From an uncultured Selenomonadaceae bacterium (lineage in GTDB: Bacteria > Bacillota > Negativicutes > Selenomonadales > Selenomonadaceae): 64,000 bases of DNA. Positions within the stretch are counted from its first letter, which is position 1; every line of letters starts with the position of its first letter. Made by a program: the position numbers and the translations under genes. The notes below the pieces were generated by a model. The model was given only the letters and a program-made list of their open reading frames with translations, was not told the DNA's origin and did not search any database. This document shows, in pieces, positions 34,486 through 42,764 of this stretch. The stretch is taken from assembly GCA_905234195.1 (NCBI GenBank), contig CAJOFR010000002.1, positions 22,420 through 86,419 of the forward strand. Direction: 5' to 3'.

Positions 34486-35510
34486 TAAAAGATTTTTATT
34501 TTGCGAGACGTGCCGGAGATTTTTTGGCGATTAATTTTCCGAAGGCTTACGATTTTATTCACCGAACAATTCACGGAATAACCTACGAGGATCGCGGCGA
34601 ATTTTTTCTCGTCAAAATGCGCGACGGCACCAAAACTTTGAGGCTCAAGGAAAATTTTGACTTCGCGTTAAAACTTCCCCTCGACTTCGCGTCGAAAATT
34701 TTTAATCCGAAAGTTGCCGCCGTCATTCATATTTTTTATCCGGAGCTGGCGGAAGAAATTAAAACCTTTTTGAAAAATATTCCTTGCAAAGTTGACGTCT
34801 TTATTTCGACGGTCAATGAAGATAAAAAAATTTCGCTGGAAAAAATTTTTCGCGACTTCGACAAAGGCAACGTCGTCATAAAAATTTTTGAAAATCGCGG
34901 CAGGGACATTGCGCCGGCGTTCGTCGGGTTCAGGGAAATTTATCAGAATTACGAGCTTTGTCTGCATATTCATTCTAAAAAATCTCCGCACGCGACGGGC
35001 AGACTCTTCGGCTGGCGGGAATTTCTTTATCGAAATTTGATTGGCAACCCCGAAATTATCAGCGGAATTTTTCAAGTTATGTTGACGAGCGACGTAGGAA
35101 TTTTATTCCCGCAACATTTTGCGCCTATTCGTCTTTCGATAAACTGGGGGGAAAATTTTTTGAGCGCGGAAAATTTTTTGGCGCGGCTCGGAATAAAAAT
35201 TGACGGCGAAAAATTTCTTGATTTCCCCGCCGGCTCGATGTTTTGGTTTAAGCCGCAAGCACTTGCCCCCCTTTTTGAAAGCGACATTGCCTTTGAAGAT
35301 TTTCCGCAGGAGCGCGGGCAGACCGACGGCACACTTGCGCACGCGCTCGAACGATCTTTTCTCTACATTGCCGAAGCCGCCGGGTTTTCGTGGATAAAAG
35401 TTGCCGTCGACGAAAAAAAAATCGGCGATGCTCCTCTGCTGAAGTCTTCAAACGAAAAGGAGCTTGCCGAAAATCTGAAAAAGTTTTTTAAACGAACATG
35501 TCAGGAGTGA
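34482..35510 (+). CDS. RgpF-family rhamnan-synthesis protein
   Basis: A 342-residue protein homologous to the RgpF domain of the preceding gene, sharing AAVIHIFYPELAEEI, NRGRDIAPAFVGF, HIHSKKSPH, DFPAGSMFW and FPQERGQTDGTLAHALER. RgpF-type enzymes act in rhamnose-glucose polysaccharide side-chain assembly. The ATG overlaps the stop of the giant gene (ATGA), so the two are translated together. A longer in-frame reading upstream lies inside the giant gene and is a shadow. Confidence 0.85.
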   Translation: MIKDFYFARRAGDFLAINFPKAYDFIHRTIHGITYEDRGEFFLVKMRDGTKTLRLKENFDFALKLPLDFASKIFNPKVAAVIHIFYPELAEEIKTFLKNIPCKVDVFISTVNEDKKISLEKIFRDFDKGNVVIKIFENRGRDIAPAFVGFREIYQNYELCLHIHSKKSPHATGRLFGWREFLYRNLIGNPEIISGIFQVMLTSDVGILFPQHFAPIRLSINWGENFLSAENFLARLGIKIDGEKFLDFPAGSMFWFKPQALAPLFESDIAFEDFPQERGQTDGTLAHALERSFLYIAEAAGFSWIKVAVDEKKIGDAPLLKSSNEKELAENLKKFFKRTCQE

Positions 35511-35516
35511 TTTTTG

Positions 35517-36158
35517 ATGAAACATTTAATTTTTACAGCTACAATTATTTTGGCGATGCTTTTCGCGAATTTTGCATCCGCCGCGCAAATTAGTCAAGCG
35601 TATTATCGTGGCGACAAAGATTTAATTTATCCGGTTGTCACTACCGAAAATAAAAAAGTTTCCAAAAAAATCAACGCCGAAATTTTTAAGGAAGTCGACC
35701 GCTACGTCAAAAGTATGGAAAGGCAGGCTAAGGAGAACGGTCACAAAATCGCGGGGCTTGGGATAAATTTTGAGACGCCTTGCAACGAGGAAGGCGGAAT
35801 TTTGAGCGTTGTCTTGACTGAATATATTTTTATCGAGATGGCGGCGCATCCTTCCACATTTAAACGCACGTTCAATTTTAATTCTGATTCCGGCGCAAAA
35901 CTTTCCGTCGACAGCTTGAGCGAAATTGCGCGTGTGGAAAATGGCGAGTCCGCTTATTCGCCGAGAAATGTTTCGCGCAAATTGAGAGACTACGCCGAGA
36001 AAAATAATTTATTCCTGTTTGATAAAAATATTGAGCTGAAAAAAGTCCCCGACGATTTTTATTTCGACGAAAATTTGCACGTGCATTTTATTTTTCAGCA
36101 ATACGAAGTTGCGCCGTACGCGGTGGGGATTATCGACCTTGACGCCGACGCGGAATAA
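35517..36158 (+). CDS. Secreted DUF3298/DUF4163-type protein
   Basis: 213 residues: a signal peptide (MKHLIFTATIILAMLFANFASAA), then an extracytoplasmic domain ending in YFDENLHVHFIFQQYEVAPYAVG, the hallmark of the DUF3298 fold also found in RsiV and PdaC-type proteins that bind lysozyme or peptidoglycan. No deacetylase domain is attached. It lies between the RgpF gene and the condensation-like gene and may act on or sense the envelope. The ATG at 35517 follows AGGAG by nine bases. Confidence 0.75.
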   Translation: MKHLIFTATIILAMLFANFASAAQISQAYYRGDKDLIYPVVTTENKKVSKKINAEIFKEVDRYVKSMERQAKENGHKIAGLGINFETPCNEEGGILSVVLTEYIFIEMAAHPSTFKRTFNFNSDSGAKLSVDSLSEIARVENGESAYSPRNVSRKLRDYAEKNNLFLFDKNIELKKVPDDFYFDENLHVHFIFQQYEVAPYAVGIIDLDADAE

Positions 36159-36181
36159 TTTTACAAAGGGAGTTGAGTAAT

Positions 36182-38008
36182 TTGGAACTTCAGGCAGAAG
36201 AGAAAAGAATTTTGGAGCAAGTTTACGGGCACCAAATCGCGAACTCAATCGGCTACAATCCGAATCAAATTAAGGAAGTTCGTGAGCTGACGACGGACGA
36301 GACGAAATTTTTCGACAGGACGGCACTAATCGCGCCGAATTTTGCCGTGCAGACGCTTTACAAAGTCAAGGGCAATATCACGCCGCTGATTTTTAATCGC
36401 GTCGTTCGCAACATGATTAAGGAGGACGAAAATTTTCGCGCGAATTATTGCAACGTCGGCAAGCGCACGGTCAAAGTTATTCTTGTCAATCGAAAAAATC
36501 CGCCGGAGATTGTTTATCGCAACCTCAATCAGCTTTACGGGGAAGAGCTGGACGAAATGCTGACAAAAATCATGGAGGCGGACAGGCGCGTTGATTTCGA
36601 TATAAAGCTGGGAAATTTGATACGTTTTGCGGTTTTTCGGACGGGCGAAAATGAAAACGCAGTGCTCGTGACAATATCGCAGCTGCTTGTAAATTTCTTC
36701 GACAGCAAAAATTTTTTTAGGGCGGTTTTGGAAAATACACCTTACAAAAAAATCGAAATACCGCAAACAAATTTATCCATGCCGCAAGTTGAAGGACCTG
36801 CCCGCGAATATTGGGCGAACTTCCTGCAAAATTTGCCGCCGCCGTCGATTATTCCCTACTCAAAAAAATTTTCCGGCATCTACAAAGAAAAAATTTATCG
36901 CCTGAAAATTTCCGCCGATATTTTTTCGGACTTGCGCGCGCGTGCTCAATCGAACAAGGCGATGCTTATGACGATTCTGCAGAGCGCGTGGGGATTTTTC
37001 TTGCAGGTGACGAATCATTCAAGCGAAGTCATGTTTTGTCAGCTGACGTCCAACGCGAAATCTGCAATGAATCTTAGCGTTATTCCCGTGCGGATGAAAA
37101 TTTCCGGAGAACTCACCGTCGAAAAAATTATAAATCAGCAATTTCGGCAGCTTGTAGTTTCGCAACCGTACAGCTTTTTTGATTGGAACAACTTAGACAA
37201 TTTGCCTTTGGGCAGGGAAAAAATTTTCGATCACTTTTTAAATTTCCTCGACTTCCGGACAAATCAAGAGACTTATTCTGAAGAGTTTGCCGAGCCGGAT
37301 GGAAAGTTTGTCACGAGAAATTCTTGGGGCATGCACGGAATGAAATTGGGCGTGCATTTTCAGTACACTCAATCGAATTTATCGGTGACTTTTATTTATG
37401 ACGAGAATCAGTTCAGTTTTAATGCGGGCGAAAATCTTGCGCGGACTTACGGTTTGATTTTGAAACAAATGCTGGTTTATTGGCACGCGCCCTTCAAAAA
37501 TTTTGCCGAGCATCTTCAAGAGCAAATCGCCGCCGACAAAGAGAGCACCGAAAAAATTGCGCGCGACACGAAAAATAAAATTATCATTGATTTTATTTCA
37601 AGGAACAGTATTTTGCATGACGAAGGCACAGGCACGGTTTATCTGTATGCCGAAAATTCGGATCTTGTCACTTGTTTTGAAGGCGACAGAATTTACGGCG
37701 ACATTCTTGAAGAAAATTTGGTCTTCGTCGTCGAGGGCAAGCTGGCGAGAAATGTGGACACCGGCGACGGCTGGTTCAATGCGCTTGATATAATTTCGGC
37801 GGGCGGCTGGATTAACGAGACTGTTTTTTTGCAGGAACGCCGCTTGAAAATTTCCGCAGAAGTTTTGACGGAAAAGGCAACGCTGATGTTGATACCGTTC
37901 ACGAGAATGGAAAATATTTTGCGCGGACACCCGGAAATCGCAAAACCAATTTTGAAACACATTCTGCGGCAAATGGAAAAATATCAAATGCTTTGGTTGC
38001 AAAGCTGA
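36182..38008 (+). CDS. Condensation-like domain fused to a cyclic-nucleotide-binding-like domain
   Basis: 608 residues, no signal or membrane segment. Residues about 40-455 resemble an NRPS condensation / acyltransferase fold, but the HHxxxDG site reads SQLLVNF (166-172), so both catalytic His are missing. Residues about 470-608 look like a cNMP-binding beta roll with C-terminal helix (VFVVEGKL, GGWINETVF with Glu546, LRGHPEIAKPILKHIL). The Arg that normally grips the phosphate is not evident. There is no adenylation or carrier domain and no HTH. It is the last gene of the glycan locus and starts with TTG at 36182, nine bases after AAAGGGAG. The function is unknown, possibly a regulatory or scaffold protein. 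Confidence 0.7.
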   Translation: MELQAEEKRILEQVYGHQIANSIGYNPNQIKEVRELTTDETKFFDRTALIAPNFAVQTLYKVKGNITPLIFNRVVRNMIKEDENFRANYCNVGKRTVKVILVNRKNPPEIVYRNLNQLYGEELDEMLTKIMEADRRVDFDIKLGNLIRFAVFRTGENENAVLVTISQLLVNFFDSKNFFRAVLENTPYKKIEIPQTNLSMPQVEGPAREYWANFLQNLPPPSIIPYSKKFSGIYKEKIYRLKISADIFSDLRARAQSNKAMLMTILQSAWGFFLQVTNHSSEVMFCQLTSNAKSAMNLSVIPVRMKISGELTVEKIINQQFRQLVVSQPYSFFDWNNLDNLPLGREKIFDHFLNFLDFRTNQETYSEEFAEPDGKFVTRNSWGMHGMKLGVHFQYTQSNLSVTFIYDENQFSFNAGENLARTYGLILKQMLVYWHAPFKNFAEHLQEQIAADKESTEKIARDTKNKIIIDFISRNSILHDEGTGTVYLYAENSDLVTCFEGDRIYGDILEENLVFVVEGKLARNVDTGDGWFNALDIISAGGWINETVFLQERRLKISAEVLTEKATLMLIPFTRMENILRGHPEIAKPILKHILRQMEKYQMLWLQS

Positions 38009-38010
38009 CG

Positions 38011-38487
38011 TCACAAGTGAATTATCTCCATGCCGTCAAAAACTTCGGCGAACTTTTCCGCGACAAGCCGGCGTTGACAAAAATTCGCGCTCGGCTCCGC
38101 GCAGAGCAAACAGTAACGCACTTCAGGCGAATCGGAATAATTTTGCGTTATGTGCCGCACAATCCGCCGTTCGTTCATGTTCGTTTCAAAATCCTTGACG
38201 TAATCTTCCCAGTCGATTAGCCCCCGCTTATATAAATTCAAAGACTCTTCCGCCGGCGTGAACTTCAAGTCGTGCTTGTACTCAATGGCGGAAATCCTCT
38301 TCAGAAAAAATTTTAAATCGGCGGACTTGGCGAAACCGGAAAGTTGCGTGTTGTTGTAAAGGCGCACGTCGATAACGTTCGTGATGTTGTGCAACTCCAG
38401 CAACTCAAAAAATTGTTCCGCGCTTTTTTTCGTGAATCCGATCGTGTAAATTTTTGCAGCTGTCGGATTTTTTTTCGCCTTAGACAT
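38011..38487 (-). CDS. DUF488 family protein
   Basis: 158 residues. It matches DUF488 with YTIGFTKKSAEQFFELL at the N-terminus, DVRLYNNTQLSGFAK in the middle and the Cys-rich CLLCAEPSANFCQRRLVAE near the C-terminus. The family is widespread and uncharacterised. GGAGG lies seven bases before the ATG. It converges on the condensation-like gene with only two bases between the stops. It is likely the last gene of the rsmB-to-rsgA run. Confidence 0.85.
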   Translation of the reverse strand: MSKAKKNPTAAKIYTIGFTKKSAEQFFELLELHNITNVIDVRLYNNTQLSGFAKSADLKFFLKRISAIEYKHDLKFTPAEESLNLYKRGLIDWEDYVKDFETNMNERRIVRHITQNYSDSPEVRYCLLCAEPSANFCQRRLVAEKFAEVFDGMEIIHL

Positions 38488-38508
38488 TTTAAACCTCCAC
38501 GCAAAATT

Positions 38509-39378
38509 TTAATCGGTCGACAATTCTTTCAGCAGTGCAAGATAAATTTCGTAGCGTTCGCGTAAAATTTCCCCGCGCTCGACGGCGGCTTTGACTCCGC
38601 AATTCGGCTCGTGGCTGTGGCTGCAACCGTTCAGGAATTTACAAGTCGTCGCAAAATTTTTAAACTCCTTGAAACAGTGGCGCAAAACTTTTTCGTCTAT
38701 TCCGCATTCCTTCAAATCAACCGCGCTAAAGCCGGGCGTATCGACGACAAAGCCGCCGCCAATTTTAATCAGTTCAGAAATTCTCGTCGTGTGTTTGCCG
38801 CGCAAAATTTTTTCGCTGACTTCGCCGACCTTCAAACTCAACGAAGGCTCAATCGAATTTAAAAGGGAAGACTTCCCGACGCCCGAAGGTCCCGCAAAAA
38901 CTGTGACGCCGCCAGAAATAATTTCCTTGAGATTTTCGACGCCCTCCCCCGTCCGCGCGGAAGTCCGAATAATTTTGTAGAGCGGCTCATAACTTTTCAA
39001 AAAATTTTCTCCGTCCGCGATAAGGTCGATTTTATTCAGGCAAATAATAATCTCGTCAACCTTCGACCACTCCGCCTGCGCGATAAATCTGTTCAAAAGC
39101 AGCGGGTGCAAATCGGGCTGGGCGGCGGCGAAAGTCAAAATCACTCTGTCGACGTTGGCAACGGCAGGACGATTCAAAAGACTGCGGCGCGGCAAAATTT
39201 TTTCGATAACGCCGGAGCCGTCCTTCAGCCGCGAAATTTCCACGAAGTCACCTGGAAAAACCGCACTGCCGATTTTTTTATCGCGCTTGATAATCCCGCG
39301 CAACTTGCAGGGAATCAGCTCGCCGGCAACCTCCACGAAAAAAAAGCTGTTGTAAAATTTAATAACTCTTCCCGTCAT
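38509..39378 (-). CDS. rsgA: Ribosome small-subunit GTPase RsgA
   Basis: A 289-residue circularly permuted GTPase that assists late 30S maturation. It has an N-terminal OB fold (TGRVIKFYNSFFFVEV), then G4 CLNKIDL, G1 FAGPSGVGKSSLLNSI, a switch RGKHTTR, G3 DTPGFSA and a C-terminal zinc knuckle (CKFLNGCSHSHEPNC). It lies ten bases after prkC, as in many Firmicutes. The usual next gene rpe is replaced by the DUF488 gene. Confidence 0.96.
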   Translation of the reverse strand: MTGRVIKFYNSFFFVEVAGELIPCKLRGIIKRDKKIGSAVFPGDFVEISRLKDGSGVIEKILPRRSLLNRPAVANVDRVILTFAAAQPDLHPLLLNRFIAQAEWSKVDEIIICLNKIDLIADGENFLKSYEPLYKIIRTSARTGEGVENLKEIISGGVTVFAGPSGVGKSSLLNSIEPSLSLKVGEVSEKILRGKHTTRISELIKIGGGFVVDTPGFSAVDLKECGIDEKVLRHCFKEFKNFATTCKFLNGCSHSHEPNCGVKAAVERGEILRERYEIYLALLKELSTD

Positions 39379-39387
39379 AAAAATTTC

Positions 39388-41145
39388 TCACTGACTTTTG
39401 ACACTGCTGTTTTCGCGCGAAGGCACATTGACTTCGACGGCGGGGGACTCGGCAGGCGCGGAAAGATTTTCACTGCCGGAATTATTCTGCGCGGAATTTT
39501 CCGGCTCGTCGAAGGTAATGACTTCGTCGGCGGGCGCAAACTCTTCGTGTTGCTGGGTGGAAGTGTTCGGCGTGCTGTTGGAGTTATAATTTTCGGCGCG
39601 GTAACTGCGATTATTTTCGACGGGCGTGGGTTCGTCGTAATAAGGCGCGCTGTTCTCGTTGCTCCTCGCGATAGTTTTTGCCTGCCCGCGCGAAACAATC
39701 AGGTCAACGGACTGCCCGCGATTAATTTTCGTGCCGGTCGTCGGATCCTGCGAAAGGACAGTGCCCGGCTCTGAATCAGAATCCTTTTCATAAACGGATC
39801 CGAGTTGCAGACTCAATTTTTGAATGCGTTCGGTGGCGGCGGATTTATTCAAGCCGACAAGGTCAGGCATATCGATTGTTTCGCCGCCCTTGCTCACGTA
39901 AATTGTAACCAGCCTGTCGCTTTTGACATTCCTGCCGGAAATCGGATCTTGCGAAACGACTTCGCCGGCGGGGACATTCGCGTCATAAGTTTCAGCGACA
40001 TTGACGCGCAGTTTTCCGTCCTCCAAAATTTGACGGGCAAGGGCAAGTTGTTTGCCGGTGACATCGGGCACGGGTACTTCATTGCCGCCGTCGACGACAT
40101 TCCCGAACGCCATAAAAATCCCCACGCCAAACCCCATGCACAAAACAAAAGCCATTGCCGCAAAAAAGGTCTTCGTCGTGAAGAAAGATTTTTTCGCGGG
40201 CGCGTCGTTCGTCTTCGATTTTGAATTGGCGGCGGCGTTTTGTCTGACAGTTCTGCGCGGCGGCAGGTTCGCGACCTGGACGCGCGGCAAAACTTGTGTG
40301 GCTTCGGGATCGTTTTCCGCGTCGACCTTCAGAGCTGCCTCGACGTTCGTCAAAGCTTGAATCATTTCAAAACTTGTCGGGCGGGTCTCCGGATTTTTGC
40401 TCATCGCCTTTAAAATTATCGCCTCAAGCATCGGCGGAATCTGAATACGAAATTGACTGGGTGGCGTCGGCTCCTCGTTGACGTGTTTCAGCGCAATCGC
40501 AACGGCATTATCTCCGGTGAAGGGCAAACGATTCGTCAGCATCTCGTACATGACAACGCCGAGAGAATAGACGTCAGACTTTGGGGTAATCGCGCCGCCC
40601 TCCGCCTGCTCCGGCGAAAGATAATGGACAGAGCCGACGACGTTGCCGCTGTAAGTCATAGTCGATTCGGTGACGGCGCGTGCAATTCCAAAATCGGCAA
40701 TCTTCGCGCGCCCGTCGCTCGTCATCAAAATATTATGCGGCTTTATATCGCAGTGCACCAGATTATTTGCGTGGGCATGCGCCAGCCCGTTGGCAATGTC
40801 TTTGGCGATAGAAACCGCCTCCGAAATTTTCAGCGAACCTTCTTCGCGAATTTTATTCTTCAGCGAACTGCCGCGAACGTACTCCATAACGATATAATGG
40901 TCGTCGCCGTCTGCACCGACGTCATAAATATTAACGATATTCGGATGTGCAAGGCGGGCGGCGGCTTTTGCTTCGCGGTGAAATCTTTCGATAAACTCGG
41001 CGTCAGCGCGATAGGCTTCGTGCAAAATTTTCACGGCAACAAGACGATCAAGCAGGGCGTCGTGAGCTTTGTAGACTTCCGCCATGCCGCCGCTGCCGAT
41101 TTTTTCTTGAATCTCGTACCTTTCGCCCAAAACTCTTTCTATCAT
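39388..41145 (-). CDS. prkC: PASTA-domain Ser/Thr protein kinase
   Basis: 585 residues: a Hanks-type kinase (about 10-270; Gly-rich IGSGGMAEVY, VHCDIKPHNI, IADFGIA), a juxtamembrane stretch, one membrane helix (about 316-342) and two extracytoplasmic PASTA domains (VPVPDVTGKQLALARQIL and MPDLVGLNKSAATERI). A Pro/Ser/Asn-rich tail of about 90 residues follows. Such kinases sense muropeptides or lipid II and control wall growth. Two PASTA domains are fewer than the three to four common in relatives. It is paired with stp 18 bases upstream. Confidence 0.95.
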   Translation of the reverse strand: MIERVLGERYEIQEKIGSGGMAEVYKAHDALLDRLVAVKILHEAYRADAEFIERFHREAKAAARLAHPNIVNIYDVGADGDDHYIVMEYVRGSSLKNKIREEGSLKISEAVSIAKDIANGLAHAHANNLVHCDIKPHNILMTSDGRAKIADFGIARAVTESTMTYSGNVVGSVHYLSPEQAEGGAITPKSDVYSLGVVMYEMLTNRLPFTGDNAVAIALKHVNEEPTPPSQFRIQIPPMLEAIILKAMSKNPETRPTSFEMIQALTNVEAALKVDAENDPEATQVLPRVQVANLPPRRTVRQNAAANSKSKTNDAPAKKSFFTTKTFFAAMAFVLCMGFGVGIFMAFGNVVDGGNEVPVPDVTGKQLALARQILEDGKLRVNVAETYDANVPAGEVVSQDPISGRNVKSDRLVTIYVSKGGETIDMPDLVGLNKSAATERIQKLSLQLGSVYEKDSDSEPGTVLSQDPTTGTKINRGQSVDLIVSRGQAKTIARSNENSAPYYDEPTPVENNRSYRAENYNSNSTPNTSTQQHEEFAPADEVITFDEPENSAQNNSGSENLSAPAESPAVEVNVPSRENSSVKSQ

Positions 41146-41163
41146 AAATCACCACCTCCGCTT

Positions 41164-41862
41164 TCAAACCTTGACGACGATAACGGTAATGTTGTCGTGC
41201 CCGCCGTTATCCAGCGCGGCTTTAACGAGACTTTCGGCGGGATTTTCGCTTGAAATCAAAATTTCGGCGATTGTTTCATCTTCAACCATATTGGTCAAGC
41301 CGTCAGTGCAGAGCAAAAAAATATCGCCGTCGTTCAGCGGAAAATTATCGGCGTCGATAGAAATATCGTCAATGGCTCCGACAGCCTGAGTCAAAATATT
41401 TTTCAGCGGGTGGACGCGCGCTTCGGCGGGGGTGAGTTCACCGAGACGGACTAGGGTTTCAACGTAGGAATGGTCCTCCGTCATTTGCGTGAAAAAATCT
41501 CCACGCAAAAGATAAATCCTGCTGTCACCGACGTGCGCAAAATAAGCTTGCCCCTTGTAAAAATGGAGGAGGGTCGCGGTTGTGCCCATGCCTCTATAAT
41601 TTTCGTTCTGTTGTGCCTCGCGGATAATCGCGGCGTTGGCTTTTAGAATCGCTTTGGATAAAATATTTTCGTCCCAAGGTTCGGGGACGGCGGGCAAAAA
41701 ATTTTTCGTGATATCGATTAGCATTTTGCTTGCAATTTCTCCGGCGGCGGCTCCGCCCATTCCGTCCGCAACGACAAAAGTTTCAGGCTCTATGACAATT
41801 AGCGAATCCTCGTTATTTTTGCGAACTTTTCCAACGTGCGTGGCTTGATACACTTTGGACAT
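41164..41862 (-). CDS. stp: PP2C-type Ser/Thr protein phosphatase
   Basis: 232 residues with the metal-binding PP2C motifs: VRKNNEDSL, VVADGMGGAAAGEIAS, HVGDSRIYLLR, DHSYVETLV, LLCTDGLTNMV and GGHDNITVIVV. It reverses PrkC phosphorylation. It sits between the FHA protein and prkC, with short gaps indicating one operon. Confidence 0.95.
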   Translation of the reverse strand: MSKVYQATHVGKVRKNNEDSLIVIEPETFVVADGMGGAAAGEIASKMLIDITKNFLPAVPEPWDENILSKAILKANAAIIREAQQNENYRGMGTTATLLHFYKGQAYFAHVGDSRIYLLRGDFFTQMTEDHSYVETLVRLGELTPAEARVHPLKNILTQAVGAIDDISIDADNFPLNDGDIFLLCTDGLTNMVEDETIAEILISSENPAESLVKAALDNGGHDNITVIVVKV

Positions 41863-41874
41863 AAGATTGCCTCC

Positions 41875-42669
41875 TCACAAAACTTTATAAATCAATTTCG
41901 TATTACCGACCAAAATTTTATCGCCGTTATTCAGCGTGCAACGGGTGACGGCTTTTTTGTTGACGAAGGTGCCGTTCAAGCTGCCCGCGTCGTGCAAAAT
42001 GTGGCGGTGTCTTTCGTAAGAAATATAAGCGTGAATCCTGGACGCGCCGCTGTCATTCACGACAAAATCATTAGTTTCGTTTCGCCCGATATAAATTTGC
42101 CGTTCGCCGAGCACGACTTCGGAATTTTCCAAATCGGTGATAACCGCCAAATCATATTCGACATTCCGCGACGAAACAGTTTTCATCGACGAATTAATTT
42201 TCGTTTTGTCCGCAACAATCGTGGCGTCGTCGTTGGCGTCGGCGTCCTCCAACAAAGTCTGTGAAAGCACGTCGTTTTCAAGATTAATTGTATCCTCTTC
42301 GACTTTGGTATCTTCGATATATTTTGACTTGATAATAATTGCTTCGTCGCCCTCGAACATTTTTTCAATCCTCACGGCAAGGGTACCGTCCATAAAACAA
42401 TTTTCGCGGATAACTTTTCGCGAAACAGCCTCGTAAAGTTCGCGAATAACCCGCGCCGCGCTAAGGCGGTGACAATCTTCCTCGCAGAGATAAATTGTAT
42501 AATCATTCGGCACGACGTCCACGCCCGCCACTGAAGTTTTTTGTTTAGCGACTTCGCGTTCTATGGCTTTAACGAGAGCAGGCGGCTCAACTTCGCCGCG
42601 TTTCTGAAAAAGTTTAGCAAATTGGCTACTGATTACGCCGGTAATTTTCAAATTCCAAGCATCTCCCAA
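41875..42669 (-). CDS. DUF3662 and FHA domain protein (FhaA-like)
   Basis: 264 residues: an N-terminal DUF3662 domain (about 1-120), an acidic linker with several Thr (DATIVADKTKINSS) that are plausible PrkC targets, and a C-terminal FHA domain (IYIGRNETNDFVVND, SRIHAYI, LHDAGSLNGTFVN) that binds phosphothreonine. It is likely an adaptor of the PrkC/Stp pair. The TTG at 42669 gives the longest form. The TTG at 42651 has GGGAG 11 bases upstream and suits the promoter position better. Confidence 0.87.
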   Translation of the reverse strand: MGDAWNLKITGVISSQFAKLFQKRGEVEPPALVKAIEREVAKQKTSVAGVDVVPNDYTIYLCEEDCHRLSAARVIRELYEAVSRKVIRENCFMDGTLAVRIEKMFEGDEAIIIKSKYIEDTKVEEDTINLENDVLSQTLLEDADANDDATIVADKTKINSSMKTVSSRNVEYDLAVITDLENSEVVLGERQIYIGRNETNDFVVNDSGASRIHAYISYERHRHILHDAGSLNGTFVNKKAVTRCTLNNGDKILVGNTKLIYKVL

Positions 42670-42684
42670 AAAATTTTCGGCAAG

Positions 42685-42693
42685 ATTATAACA
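42685..42693 (-). promoter_or_regulatory. Extended -10 promoter of the FHA-stp-prkC-rsgA unit
   Basis: On the minus strand TG-T-TATAAT (-10 at 42685-42690), with no good -35. Transcription would start about ten bases before the first possible start codon, favouring the TTG at 42651. Confidence 0.55.
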
Positions 42694-42729
42694 CGTTTGT
42701 CAACGAAGTTTCCAGTGGCTAGTTTTCCT

Positions 42730-42764
42730 CTTATCCCTTATCACCTGCCCCTTGCCACTTAGAA
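42730..42764. repeat. Heptad repeat locus forming the RlmN tail
   Basis: Five contiguous units on the plus strand: CTTATCC, CTTATCA, CCTGCCC, CTTGCCA, CTTAGAA. On the minus strand they encode the last residues of RlmN (WQGAGDKG) and its TAA stop. Confidence 0.8.
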
